From JBJXHN01 sp046233135 (lineage in GTDB: Bacteria > Pseudomonadota > Alphaproteobacteria > Rhodospirillales > Rhodospirillaceae), in the NCBI GenBank assembly GCA_046233135.1, contig JBJXHN010000002.1, forward strand, positions 806,001 to 870,000: DNA of 64,000 nt. Direction: 5' to 3'. Under the pieces are notes generated by a model. That model searched no databases. It worked only from the letters and a program-made list of their open reading frames with translations, and had not been told where the DNA came from. Below are positions 26,342 to 35,196 of the stretch, piece after piece. A program made the translations under genes and the position numbers. Position 1 is the stretch's first letter. The number at the start of each line of letters is the position of its first letter.

Positions 26342-27388
26342 TCAGGCTTCCGCTTTTTCCGCCAGGGTGCGGGCGTCGGCGAGGAAGGCGTCCACCTCGG
26401 CGGTGGTGGTTTCGAAGCTGGTGACCAGACGCACCGCTTCCGGTCCTTCCGGCTCCCAGGGATAGAAGGCGTGGCCGGCCTCCAGCAGGCCGTCGCGCAC
26501 GGCCGGGGGCATGGTGGCGAAGACCATGTTGGCCACCACCGGGTGCAGCACATGCACGCCCGGCAGCCCCACCAGCCCGGCGCCCAGGGTGCGGGCTAGG
26601 CCGTTGGCGTGGGCGGCGGCTTCCAGCCAGCGGCCATCTTCCAGCCAGGCACACATCTGGGCGGAAACCATGCGCATCTTGCTGAACAGATGGCCCACCC
26701 GCTTGCGGCGATAGCCGGCGTCGGCAGCCAGGGCGGTGTCGAACAGCACCACCGCCTCGCCCGCCAGGCAGCCGCCCTTCGTGCCGCCCAGGGACAGCAC
26801 GTCCACCCCGGCCTTCCAGGTGGCTTCCGCCGGCGTGCAGCCCAGCGCGGCCACGGCGTTGGACAGGCGCGCGCCGTCCATATGCAGCTTCAGGCCATGA
26901 TCGCGGCAGACCCGGGCGATGTCGCCCACCTCGTCGGGGGTGTAGACCGTGCCGATCTCGGTAACGTTCGTCAGGCTGGCCGCCGCAGGCTGCATCTGAT
27001 GGATGTCGTTGCGGCCGATGTGAATGGCCTCGGCCAGGGTCGCGGGATCGAGCTTGCCGTTCTCGCCCTCCAGCCAGGTCAGACGGGCGCCGCCGGTGAA
27101 CAGCTCCGGCGCGCCGCATTCGTCGACCAGGGCGTGGGCTTCTTCGTGGCAGAAAACCTTGCCCCAGGGTGGGGTGATCAGCGACAGGGACAGGGCGTTG
27201 GCGGCGGTGCCGGTGGCCACGGGCATCACCACCACCTCGTGCTCGAACACCTCGGCCACCAGGGATTCCAGCCGCTTGGTCCAGGGATCGTTTCCGTAAG
27301 GCATCGCCGGCCCGCGGCCGGCTTCTGCCAGGGCATCCAGGACGGCGGGCAGGGCGCCGGAAATGTTGTCGCTGCACAGGTTGACCAT
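26342..27388 (-). CDS. ltaE: Low-specificity L-threonine aldolase
   Basis: 348 residues, PLP fold type I. The family markers are present: MVNLCSDNISGALP start, MPVATGTAANALSL, HEEAHALVDECGAPELFTGG, LHMDGARLSNAVAALG, and the PLP lysine in SLGGTKGG. It cleaves L-threonine or L-allo-threonine to glycine and acetaldehyde. It is a single gene, divergent from an amino acid ABC ATPase gene 277 bp away. That gap contains an 8-bp inverted repeat (GGACCCCG at 27427, CGGGGTCC at 27452) of unknown role. Confidence 0.93.
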   Translation of the reverse strand: MVNLCSDNISGALPAVLDALAEAGRGPAMPYGNDPWTKRLESLVAEVFEHEVVVMPVATGTAANALSLSLITPPWGKVFCHEEAHALVDECGAPELFTGGARLTWLEGENGKLDPATLAEAIHIGRNDIHQMQPAAASLTNVTEIGTVYTPDEVGDIARVCRDHGLKLHMDGARLSNAVAALGCTPAEATWKAGVDVLSLGGTKGGCLAGEAVVLFDTALAADAGYRRKRVGHLFSKMRMVSAQMCAWLEDGRWLEAAAHANGLARTLGAGLVGLPGVHVLHPVVANMVFATMPPAVRDGLLEAGHAFYPWEPEGPEAVRLVTSFETTTAEVDAFLADARTLAEKAEA

Positions 27389-27665
27389 GGGTCACCGGTC
27401 CTTTGTCAAAAAGGGGCACCAAAGGCGGACCCCGCAAACGGTCAGGGAAAACGGGGTCCCGAAGAAGGGTATTCATAGCCGGTTCGGGCAATCGCGGCAG
27501 CCTTCCATGATTGGCCGGCGAAAGCAACGGCGGGGCGGTGACGGCTGTGGAAATCCCCGATAACCCTTCGTCACAAACAGGGCACGCAGGGCGAAACCCC
27601 TTGCCAGGGTCGGGAAAGGGCCGGTACGGTTTCGGGTCGATTAGCCAGGGGAAGAGAGCCGCCGG

Positions 27666-28436
27666 ATGACCCAACCCGCCCTGTCCGTACGCGAAATCCA
27701 CAAACGGTTCGGACACCTGGAGGTGCTGAAGGGGCTGTCGCTGGAGGCCAACGACGGGGATGTTATTTCCATCCTCGGCTCCTCGGGATCGGGCAAGAGC
27801 ACCTTTTTGCGCTGCATCAACCTGCTGGAAACCCCCGACCAGGGGGAAATCCGGTTGCGTGGCGAGCCCCTGGCGCTGAAACAGGATCGCAAGGGCACCC
27901 TGGAGGCGTCGGATCCGCGCCAGCTGGCGGCCTTTCGGGCGCGCATCGGCTTCGTCTTCCAAAGCTTCAATCTGTGGCCCCATCTGACCATCCTGGAAAA
28001 TGTCATCGAGGCCCCGGTGCATGTGAAGAAGGTGGCCAAGGGCGAAGCGCGGGAAAAGGGCTTGGCCCTGCTGGCCAAGGTGGGGATCGCCGACAAGCGG
28101 GATTACTACCCCTCGCACCTGTCGGGCGGGCAGCAGCAGCGCGCGGCCATTGCCCGGGCGCTGGCCATGGAACCCGAAGTGCTGCTGTTCGACGAACCCA
28201 CCAGTGCCCTGGATCCGGAGCTGGTGACCGAAGTGCTGCAGGTGATGCGCGGGCTGGCCGAAGAGGGGCGGACCATGCTGATCGTCACCCATGAGATGTC
28301 TTTTGCGCGGGATGTGTCCTCGACGGTGCTTTTTCTGCACGAGGGACGCATTGAGGAAAGCGGTCCCCCCTCCCAGATGTTCTCCCAGCCCCGGTCGGAC
28401 CGGGTGCGCCAGTTCCTGGCCAACCACCTGCAATAG
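27666..28436 (+). CDS. Polar amino acid ABC transporter ATP-binding protein (HisP-like)
   Basis: 256 residues with Walker A GSSGSGKSTFLR, signature LSGGQQQRAAIARALA, Walker B VLLFDEPTSALDPE and the switch histidine in IVTHEMSFARDV. The insert KQDRKGTLEASDPRQL after strand 3 is characteristic of HisP-type ATPases. It is followed 86 bp later by the binding protein but no permease; the HisQ/HisM pair at 16191-17654 lacks an ATPase, so the two loci probably form one transporter. Confidence 0.94.
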   Translation: MTQPALSVREIHKRFGHLEVLKGLSLEANDGDVISILGSSGSGKSTFLRCINLLETPDQGEIRLRGEPLALKQDRKGTLEASDPRQLAAFRARIGFVFQSFNLWPHLTILENVIEAPVHVKKVAKGEAREKGLALLAKVGIADKRDYYPSHLSGGQQQRAAIARALAMEPEVLLFDEPTSALDPELVTEVLQVMRGLAEEGRTMLIVTHEMSFARDVSSTVLFLHEGRIEESGPPSQMFSQPRSDRVRQFLANHLQ

Positions 28437-28522
28437 CCGGCCGGTACCCGGATGCAGGCCGGCACGCCGAGGCCGCGTGCCTGCCGCTGTCCATTCGCCC
28501 TTCGTCTTTTCCTCCAAGGGGA

Positions 28523-29302
28523 TTGCCCGCCATGACCTTGCTGAAGACTCTCGCCTCGGCCGTGACCGCCATCGGACTGGTCTGCGGCGCCGCCGCCGCG
28601 GCCCAGGCCGAAACCGTGCGCATCGCCACCGAAGGCGCCTTCCCTCCGTTCAATTTCATGGACACCGACGGCCAGCCCCAGGGCTTCGACGTGGATATCG
28701 CCAAGGCCATCTGCGCGGAGATCGAGGACGACTGCGAGATCATCGCCCCGGTGGATTGGGACGGGATCATCCCCGGTTTGCTGGCCAACAAGTACGACGC
28801 CATTATCGCGTCCATGTCGATCACGCCGGAACGGCAGGAATCGGTGCTGTTCTCCAACCCCTACTACAACAACCAGTTCCATTTCGTCGGCCCCAAGGGC
28901 GTTGAGGTGGATACCTCCAAGGCCGGCCTGGAAGGCAAGACCATCGGCGCCCAGCGGGCCACGGTCAGCAGCCAGTGGCTGGAAGGCAACCTGGGGGACG
29001 CGATCACCATCAAGCTTTATGACTCGGCGGAAGAAGCCTATCTGGACCTGGAAGCCGGCCGCGTGGACCTGCTGCTCAACGACAGCTATCCCACCTACGA
29101 CTGGCTGAACAGTCCGGCGGGCGAGGGCTTCGAGCTGAAGGGTGAGTCGGTGATCAACGACGACGTGGTCGGCATCGCCTTCCGCAAGGACGACACCGCC
29201 CTGGCCGACAAGTTTAACAAGGCCCTGGCCAAGATCATCGAAGACGGCACCTACGCCGAGATCAATGCCAAGTACTTCCCCTTCAGCCTGCTCAGTGAGT
29301 AG
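28523..29302 (+). CDS. Polar amino acid ABC transporter substrate-binding protein (HisJ/ArgT-like)
   Basis: 259 residues. Sec signal peptide (hydrophobic 9-28, cut after AQA), then the family 3 binding fold: VRIATEGAFPPFNFMDTDGQ, GFDVDIAKAIC, IASMSITPERQESVLFSNPYY, and a late YAEINAKYFPFSL. It binds basic amino acids or histidine-like ligands in the periplasm in characterised relatives; this protein's ligand is inferred only. A terminator follows at 29337. Confidence 0.94.
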   Translation: MPAMTLLKTLASAVTAIGLVCGAAAAAQAETVRIATEGAFPPFNFMDTDGQPQGFDVDIAKAICAEIEDDCEIIAPVDWDGIIPGLLANKYDAIIASMSITPERQESVLFSNPYYNNQFHFVGPKGVEVDTSKAGLEGKTIGAQRATVSSQWLEGNLGDAITIKLYDSAEEAYLDLEAGRVDLLLNDSYPTYDWLNSPAGEGFELKGESVINDDVVGIAFRKDDTALADKFNKALAKIIEDGTYAEINAKYFPFSLLSE

Positions 29303-29336
29303 GCCTGACGGTTCGTTTCAAAGCGTCGCGTTGAGC

Positions 29337-29364
29337 AAAGGGCCTTGCCGGAGCAAGGCCCTTT
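29337..29364 (+). terminator. Terminator after the binding-protein gene
   Basis: AAAGGGCCTTGC / GCAAGGCCCTTT perfect 12-bp stem with loop CGGA, then CGCTTTT. It ends the ATPase-binding protein unit. Confidence 0.85.
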
Positions 29365-29516
29365 CGCTTTTCTGAGGGTCGGTGCAATGTTCCGCCGTCT
29401 CGTTAATACCCGCAAGACAGATGGGGCTCTCTGGGGTATCAAGGGTGGTGTTCCCGTTTCCGTGTCACCCCTTCCGCCTGCCACAGATTGCCATAGATCG
29501 AAGGACCGTCCGGACC

Positions 29517-30794
29517 ATGGCCGAGCCCGCTTCCGCCGTCCCCGCCCATCCGCCCCTGTTCCGCACCATCCTCGCCGGGCTGATCGGCAACGTGATGGAG
29601 TGGTACGATTTCGCCGTCTACGGCTACTTCGCGGCGGTGATCGGCCATTTGTTCTTTCCGTCCGAAGATCCGTCGGTGTCGTTGATCGCAGCCTTCGGCG
29701 CCTTTGCCGCCGGCTTCGTGGTGCGGCCGCTGGGCGGGCTGGTGTTCGGCTACGTTGGCGACAAGGTGGGACGCAAGCGGGCGCTGACGCTGTCGGTGAT
29801 CTGCATGGCGGTGCCGACGGTGGCCATCGCCTTCGTGCCGTCCCACGCGGAGATCGGTGTGATGGCGCCCCTGCTGATCGTCTGTCTGCGCATCCTTCAA
29901 GGGTTGAGCGTGGGCGGGGAATACACCAGCTCGCTGATCTTCATGGTCGAGCAGGCTCCCCCCAAGCGCAAGGCCTTTACCGGGGTGTGGGGCGTCTGGG
30001 GTGCCGTGGCGGGGATCCTGCTGGGGTCGCTGGTCGGCCTGGCGACCACCACCCTGCTGGGCGAGGCGGACGTGGCCGCCTGGGGCTGGCGGGTGCCTTT
30101 CCTCCTGGGTGCGCTGGTGGCGGTGGCCGGAGTCCTGCTGCGGCGATCGATCCATGTGGACAAGGTGGAGACCGCCAGCAAAAGCCCGGTGCGCGAGGCC
30201 TTCGGCCGTCATCGCGGACGGGTGGTCCAGGTGGCCCTGCTGAACATCGGCCAGGGGGTGGGCTTCTACGCCGCCTTCGTCTATGCGGTGACCTACATCC
30301 ACCAGATCGACAATATGGACGAGGCGCTGGTCTTCGACCTGAATTCGCTGACCATGGCACTGATGCTGGCGGTGCTGCCGCTGGCCGCCCTGCTGGCCGA
30401 CAAGATCGGCCGCTGGCCGGTGATGCTGCTGGGCTACGGCATCCTGGCCTTCGGTGCCATGCCGTTCTTCTGGCTGATGCATCATACGGACCCGCTGATG
30501 GTGTTCTGCGGCGAGGCGGGATTCGCCGTGGCCGTGGGACTGGTGGGCGGCGGTATTGTCGCGGCGAATGTGGAGCTGATCCCCGAGGGCGTGCGCTGCA
30601 CCGGGCTGGCGGTGGCCTATAACGCCGCTGTCGGGCTGTTCGGCGGCACCACGCCGATGATGGCCGCCTGGCTGATCTCGACCACCGGCCATGCCGCGTC
30701 GCCGGGATGGTGGGTGGCCGGTGCCGCCGCCATCTCCCTGGCTGCCACGGCGGCGGTGGGGCGGCAGATGGATGGGAAGCAGGTCGCTGTCTAA
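29517..30794 (+). CDS. MFS transporter, metabolite:H+ symporter (MHS) family
   Basis: 425 residues from the ATG at 29517; the frame is open further upstream but with non-membrane sequence. It has twelve predicted membrane helices. The MHS start ILAGLIGNVMEWYDFAVYGYF is diagnostic, and the loop 2-3 motif GYVGDKVGRKRAL and RILQGLSVGGEYTSS are present. Relatives (ProP, KgtP, ShiA) import osmolytes or carboxylates with protons; substrate not predictable. Its stop codon overlaps that of the convergent TSUP gene. Confidence 0.9.
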   Translation: MAEPASAVPAHPPLFRTILAGLIGNVMEWYDFAVYGYFAAVIGHLFFPSEDPSVSLIAAFGAFAAGFVVRPLGGLVFGYVGDKVGRKRALTLSVICMAVPTVAIAFVPSHAEIGVMAPLLIVCLRILQGLSVGGEYTSSLIFMVEQAPPKRKAFTGVWGVWGAVAGILLGSLVGLATTTLLGEADVAAWGWRVPFLLGALVAVAGVLLRRSIHVDKVETASKSPVREAFGRHRGRVVQVALLNIGQGVGFYAAFVYAVTYIHQIDNMDEALVFDLNSLTMALMLAVLPLAALLADKIGRWPVMLLGYGILAFGAMPFFWLMHHTDPLMVFCGEAGFAVAVGLVGGGIVAANVELIPEGVRCTGLAVAYNAAVGLFGGTTPMMAAWLISTTGHAASPGWWVAGAAAISLAATAAVGRQMDGKQVAV

Positions 30795-31537
30795 AGTCGC
30801 AGAAGAAGTGGTGCCAGGAGCGTGACGGCGGTGACGGCGACGATGCCGTAGGAGACATGATCCACGGCGCGGCGGCTGGCCGACCAAGGGATGCGTTTTC
30901 CCAGCGCATCCCCGAGAAAAGCCGCCGGGCAGAGAAGCAGGGCCTGGACCGCCGTATCACCGTCCAGGCCGGCCGTCAGGCTCCGGGTGGACAGGGCGAT
31001 GACGGTGAGCAGCGTGAAGATGCTGATCAAGGTTGCCCGCCGCGCTTCCAGGGACAGGCCCGTCCGGCTGGCAAGATAGAGCAGCAGCGGGGGTGCGGGC
31101 ATGGCCGCCAGACTGTTGAGCAGGCCCCCGAAAAACCCGCCGAGAACCGGACCCGTCACCCCGGCGGCGGGGAAAACCGACCGTCGCCAGATCAGCGGAA
31201 CCAGGGCGGACAGGATGCTGACGCCGATGAGGCCGCGCAGGATGGTTTCGTCGGCCCGGTCCAGGATCCACAGCCCCAGAGGGGTGGCCAGCAGGCCCGG
31301 CCCCATGACCCAGGGGATTTGACGCCAGGGGGTTTCCCGGACCATCAGGGGAATATTGCGGATCCCGAGAAAGAGCTGCAGCAGCAGGGTGATCAGGACC
31401 GCATTGGCCGGTGCGGTGCCCAGGGAAAAGAACGACACAGTCACCATGGCGAAACCGAAGCCGGTGAAGCGCCGCAGCCCGGCGGCCAGGGCCGTGATGA
31501 CGCAGCCGGCCAGCAGGGGATACCAATACGGGGGCAC
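30791..31537 (-). CDS. TSUP (TauE/SafE) family membrane transporter
   Basis: 248 residues from the GTG at 31537, which has a good GGAAGGAAA site just upstream; a start at 31624 would add a non-hydrophobic leader. It has seven or eight membrane helices in two halves, with LRRFTGFGFAMVTV and the second-half counterpart PVLGGFFGGLLNSLAAMPAPPLLLYL. TSUP carriers move sulfite, organosulfonates or other small anions. It is divergent from the IclR gene, so it may belong to that regulon. Confidence 0.85.
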   Translation of the reverse strand: MPPYWYPLLAGCVITALAAGLRRFTGFGFAMVTVSFFSLGTAPANAVLITLLLQLFLGIRNIPLMVRETPWRQIPWVMGPGLLATPLGLWILDRADETILRGLIGVSILSALVPLIWRRSVFPAAGVTGPVLGGFFGGLLNSLAAMPAPPLLLYLASRTGLSLEARRATLISIFTLLTVIALSTRSLTAGLDGDTAVQALLLCPAAFLGDALGKRIPWSASRRAVDHVSYGIVAVTAVTLLAPLLLRL

Positions 31538-31605
31538 GCTGTTTCCTTCCCGGTGGCCCCGTCCGGCGACCACGCACTTGCACCATGTCGCGAAGAATGA
31601 TACCG

Positions 31606-31630
31606 CACGACTGTTATAAAACAAGTCGTG
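31606..31630. promoter_or_regulatory. Inverted repeat at the iclR-type gene start, probable operator
   Basis: Perfect 7-bp arms CACGACT and AGTCGTG separated by 11 A+T-rich bases containing TTATAAA. It lies in the short gap between the divergent TSUP and IclR genes, 12 bp before the IclR ATG, and the spacer could serve as a -10 element. Autoregulation by the IclR protein is inferred. Confidence 0.5.
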
Positions 31631-31642
31631 AAGGCTCGAAAA

Positions 31643-32407
31643 ATGACAGCATCGTCATCCACGAACTCGGCGATTTCCCGGAGCATTCTTCTCCTGGAGG
31701 CGCTGTCCCGCTATCTGCGGCCCGTCGGAATCCAGGAGCTGGCGATGGAACTGGATCTGCCCCGGCAGAGCGTCCACCGCCTGGTGGCGCAGCTGGAAAC
31801 CCTGGGGCTGGTGTTGAGGGAGCCCGGATCGGATCGGTTTTCCGTGGGACCCCGGCTGCGGACCCTGTCCCTGTCCTGCATTTCCAGTTACCAGCAGACA
31901 AGCGCGACCCATCGCATCCTGATCGATCTGGTCAAAGAAGTCGGTGAGACCTGTAATGTGGGGATGCTTGATGGCAATGAAATTCTTTATATCGATCGCG
32001 TCGAGTGCGATTGGCCTTTACGTGTCCAGTTGAAGCCGGGCAGCCGGGTTCCAGTCTATTGTACGGCAATCGGGAAATTGCTCCTCGCTTTTTCCGAAAG
32101 CCGGGCGCGGCGGAAGGTTATCGAGTCCTTGCGCCTGATTCCGTTGACCGAGAACACAATCACCGACCCGGTGTTGCTGGATCTGGCGTTCGAGGAAATT
32201 CAAACCCGGGACTTCGCGATCAACCGCGAAGAGGACGCCCTGGGCCTGATTGCGGTCGCCGTGCCTATCCGGGATCCAGCCGGCGAGGTGGTTGCCGGGC
32301 TGGGCATGCATGCGCCAACGGCGCGCATGTCTATCGAGCGGGCCAAAGGCTATTTGCCGAAACTTCGGGTTGCCGCCGCGGAGATGGCGACGGCTTTGTA
32401 TTCGTAA
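31643..32407 (+). CDS. IclR family transcriptional regulator
   Basis: 254 residues from the ATG at 31643, which has GAAGG 8 bases upstream; a GTG at 31628 is in frame but falls inside the inverted repeat. The N-terminal winged helix (residues about 10-70: SRSILLLEALSRYLRPVGIQELA, DLPRQSVHRLVAQLETLGLV) is followed by the effector domain, with CNVGMLDGNEILYIDRVECDWPL, VYCTAIGKLLLAF and IAVAVPIRDPAGEVVAGLGM. It probably controls the downstream importer-amidase genes, with the amidase substrate or product as effector (inferred). Confidence 0.92.
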   Translation: MTASSSTNSAISRSILLLEALSRYLRPVGIQELAMELDLPRQSVHRLVAQLETLGLVLREPGSDRFSVGPRLRTLSLSCISSYQQTSATHRILIDLVKEVGETCNVGMLDGNEILYIDRVECDWPLRVQLKPGSRVPVYCTAIGKLLLAFSESRARRKVIESLRLIPLTENTITDPVLLDLAFEEIQTRDFAINREEDALGLIAVAVPIRDPAGEVVAGLGMHAPTARMSIERAKGYLPKLRVAAAEMATALYS

Positions 32408-32433
32408 AATGGGCTGTGACGTCTCGAAAAATT

Positions 32434-32451
32434 TTGACACACCGTATGGTG
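32434..32451 (+). promoter_or_regulatory. Candidate promoter -35 with overlapping operator, importer-amidase unit
   Basis: TTGACA (32434-32439) is followed directly by CACC-GTAT-GGTG, a small inverted repeat where a repressor could block RNA polymerase. No clear -10 was found 16-18 bp further on. It sits between the IclR gene and the binding-protein gene. Confidence 0.35.
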
Positions 32452-32529
32452 CGATGCACACTGCTTCTCATGGTGACGCCAAGCGGGCCCGCCAAATCGA
32501 GCCACTTTCGCGATCGAAAGGACCGACCC

Positions 32530-33489
32530 ATGAGAAAGCCTGTTCGTCTGCTCGCCGCTTGTGCCTTCTTCATCGCGGGTAACGCCTGGGCCACGGAAAC
32601 GATCAATTTCGGTGTTCAGCCGGCCACGCAGCCCATCTATATCGCCAAGGCGGCGGGGTATCTGGACGCCATCGAAAAAGATCACGACGTTGTTTTCGCC
32701 TTCCAGAAGTTCTCCTATGGCGCGCCGGAAAATCAGGCGATGGCGGCTGGGGAAATCCAGATGGCAAGCGCGGGCATGGGACCGGCGATCGTTGCGGCCG
32801 CCCGCCTTGAAGCCAGGCTGATCGCCATTTCCATTCTGGACCAGACGGCGATCCTGATCCCTGCGGGGTCCGACGTCGGGTCCGTGGCGGACCTGAAGGG
32901 GAAAACGGTCGCCTATCCCGGCAAGGGGTCCCAGCAATATCCGCTGCTGCTGAAGGCCCTGGCCGACGCCGGTCTGTCCGAAGGCGACATCAAACTGTTC
33001 AAGACCAAGGGGTCCGATGTCGGGGCGCTGATCGCATCCGGGTCCGTTGATGCCGGGGTGACCTGGGATCCCCATGTGTCCGCGGCGCTTGCCGACGGCT
33101 CGGCTAAGGCGCTCCTGACCTCGGCGTCGATCCTGCCCCTGAAATCCGGCCACTATATCGGCAACGGGGTCTATGCCCGGATCGATTTCCTGGAAAGCCA
33201 TCCCGAGCTTGTGCAAGAGGTGGTCAATGCCCTGGTGAAAGCCGAGAAGCTGATCCTTGCCGAGCCTGAAAAGGCCATGGACATGTGGGCAGAGCAGGTG
33301 GGCGTGTCCCGCGATATCATCGAATATTCGCTGAAAGAAGGCATTTCAGTCTATTCGGCCGACATCGTCCCGGATAAGGCGACGATCGATCAGTACACCA
33401 GCTTTCTGCAGCAGGCGGGTATCCTGGAAGCGGATGACCTGCCCAAGGTGGATGCAAGCTTCGCCGAAAAGGCGATGGGGGCGGAGTAA
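32530..33489 (+). CDS. ABC transporter substrate-binding protein (NrtA/SsuA/TauA type)
   Basis: 319 residues from the ATG at 32530. Signal peptide MRKPVRLLAACAFFIAG, cut after AWA near residue 23. The fold is that of nitrate/sulfonate/taurine binding proteins: NFGVQPATQPIYIAKAAGYLD, a helix with ENQAMAAGEIQMASAGMGP, DLKGKTVAYPGKGSQQY, and VDAGVTWDPHVSAALADG. The ligand is unknown. The linked amidase suggests a small amide or other organic nitrogen compound. Confidence 0.9.
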   Translation: MRKPVRLLAACAFFIAGNAWATETINFGVQPATQPIYIAKAAGYLDAIEKDHDVVFAFQKFSYGAPENQAMAAGEIQMASAGMGPAIVAAARLEARLIAISILDQTAILIPAGSDVGSVADLKGKTVAYPGKGSQQYPLLLKALADAGLSEGDIKLFKTKGSDVGALIASGSVDAGVTWDPHVSAALADGSAKALLTSASILPLKSGHYIGNGVYARIDFLESHPELVQEVVNALVKAEKLILAEPEKAMDMWAEQVGVSRDIIEYSLKEGISVYSADIVPDKATIDQYTSFLQQAGILEADDLPKVDASFAEKAMGAE

Positions 33490-33603
33490 GGGAGGCCATA
33501 GCCTCTCCGGAAGGGTGGATGTCTTCCTCTATCCCTTCGCCATCTTGCATCGGTGTCCCCACTCCTTGGGGTGGGGGACCTCTCCGTGGGGAAAGCCAAT
33601 CCT

Positions 33604-34359
33604 ATGGTTCGTTCACGTCGTGTCGCCGGCAGCCTGGGGCCTTATGCCTTCGCGGTGCTTGCCATCCTGTCCATCTGGCAACTGGCTGTCATCGCACTGG
33701 CGCCTCCGCCGTCGATCCTGCCGTCCCCGGTGCTGGTCGGCGAAACGCTGATCGAGGAAATCGCCTCGGGCGCCCTGTTCGTGAATGCGGGCATCTCGCT
33801 GGCCCGGGTTACCGTGGCCTGGCTGATGTCTGCGGTCATCGCCATCCCCCTGGGGGTGTTCATGGCCCGCTCCGCCCTGGCCGAGCGGCTGATCGATCCG
33901 GTCATCGAACTGTTCCGGCCGATCTCTCCCCTGGCCTGGATTCCCCTGGCCATCCTCTGGTTCGGCATCGGGGAGTCCGGGAAGGTTTTCATCATCTTCA
34001 TCGCCACCTTCTTTCCCATCGTCCTGAACACGGTGTCCGGGGTGAAGCGGGTGGATCCGGTGCTGATCCGGGCCGGGCGCGTGCTGGGCTGTACCACCCA
34101 GATCGACCTGTTCTGGCGCGTGATCCTGCCGGCGGCCCTGCCATCCATCATGGTGGGCTTGCGGATCTCTTTTGGCACCGGCTGGGCGGCGATCATCGCT
34201 GCGGAGCTGGTGGCGGCGAATTCGGGGCTGGGCTATCTGATCGCCGACGGCATGGAAATCCTGCGGTCCGACCTGGTGATGGTGGGCATGGCGGCAATCG
34301 GCGTCATTGGCGTTCTCGTCGATTCCCTCTTCAAAATCCTGCAAACCCGCTTCGGATAG
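33604..34359 (+). CDS. ABC transporter permease (SsuC/TauC type)
   Basis: 251 residues from the ATG at 33604, with GGGGAAAG 7 bases upstream; an earlier in-frame ATG at 33553 lacks such a site. Six membrane helices, and the permease loop reads IRAGRVLGCTTQIDLFWRVILPAALPSIM. Typical blocks are FRPISPLAWIPLAILWFGIGE and the C-terminal GTGWAAIIAAELVAANSGLGYLI. It forms the homodimeric channel of the importer encoded by this cluster. Confidence 0.93.
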   Translation: MVRSRRVAGSLGPYAFAVLAILSIWQLAVIALAPPPSILPSPVLVGETLIEEIASGALFVNAGISLARVTVAWLMSAVIAIPLGVFMARSALAERLIDPVIELFRPISPLAWIPLAILWFGIGESGKVFIIFIATFFPIVLNTVSGVKRVDPVLIRAGRVLGCTTQIDLFWRVILPAALPSIMVGLRISFGTGWAAIIAAELVAANSGLGYLIADGMEILRSDLVMVGMAAIGVIGVLVDSLFKILQTRFG

Positions 34360-34368
34360 GATCGGCCC

Positions 34369-35196
34369 ATGGAGCTTTCCAAGGAGATCGGGACCGCTGT
34401 CGCTGCTCCGGCCATACGCATCGACAAGGTCAGCCGTCATTTTCACGATGCCCAGGGGGAATTCGTCGAAGCCCTGCGCTCAACGTCCCTGGACATCTCG
34501 GAGGGGGACTTCGTCGCCATCGTCGGGCCGTCCGGTTGCGGCAAGAGCACGCTGCTGAACATGCTGGGGGGCTTTGACAGCCCGTCTTCCGGGCAAATCA
34601 CCCTGGATGGACAGCCCATCTCGGGACCGGACATGGACCGGGGCATGGTCTTCCAGGATTACGCCCTGTTCCCCTGGCTGTCGGTGCTGGAAAACGTGAT
34701 GTTCGGCCTGCGCCGCTCCCATTCCCGCGAAGACGCCCTGGCCACCGCCCGCCGGTGGCTGGATCTGGTCGGACTTGCCGAGTTCGAACGCAAGTCTCCC
34801 CGCCAGCTGTCGGGCGGGATGAAGCAGCGGGTGGCCATCGCCCGCACCTTTGCCACCAATCCCCGGGTCATTCTGATGGATGAACCCTTCGGCGCCCTGG
34901 ACGCCCTGACACGGCGGTTCCTGCAACAGCAACTGCTGAAGATCTGGCGGGAGCACCGCAAGACCGTGGTCTTCATCACCCATTCCGTTCAGGAAGCCGT
35001 CTATCTGGCCACCCGGGTGGTGATCCTGACCGCCCGTCCCGGCCAGGTGAAACTGGACGAGCGGGTGGATCTGGAGCATCCGCGGCGCATTTCCGACCCC
35101 CGGTTCAGGGACCTGGAAGCCCGGATCTTCGAGGCTCTGGACGAGGAACTGGCGAAAACCTTCAAGCTGGAAGCATCCGATGGATATGCGGATTAA
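34369..35196 (+). CDS. ABC transporter ATP-binding protein (SsuB/TauB type)
   Basis: 275 residues with Walker A GPSGCGKSTLLN, Q-loop FQDYALFPWLSVLENV, signature LSGGMKQRVAIARTFATNP, Walker B VILMDEPFGALDALT and switch histidine FITHSVQEAVYLA, all diagnostic for the nitrate/sulfonate group. It begins 9 bp after the permease stop and overlaps the amidase start by 17 bp. Confidence 0.94.
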   Translation: MELSKEIGTAVAAPAIRIDKVSRHFHDAQGEFVEALRSTSLDISEGDFVAIVGPSGCGKSTLLNMLGGFDSPSSGQITLDGQPISGPDMDRGMVFQDYALFPWLSVLENVMFGLRRSHSREDALATARRWLDLVGLAEFERKSPRQLSGGMKQRVAIARTFATNPRVILMDEPFGALDALTRRFLQQQLLKIWREHRKTVVFITHSVQEAVYLATRVVILTARPGQVKLDERVDLEHPRRISDPRFRDLEARIFEALDEELAKTFKLEASDGYAD

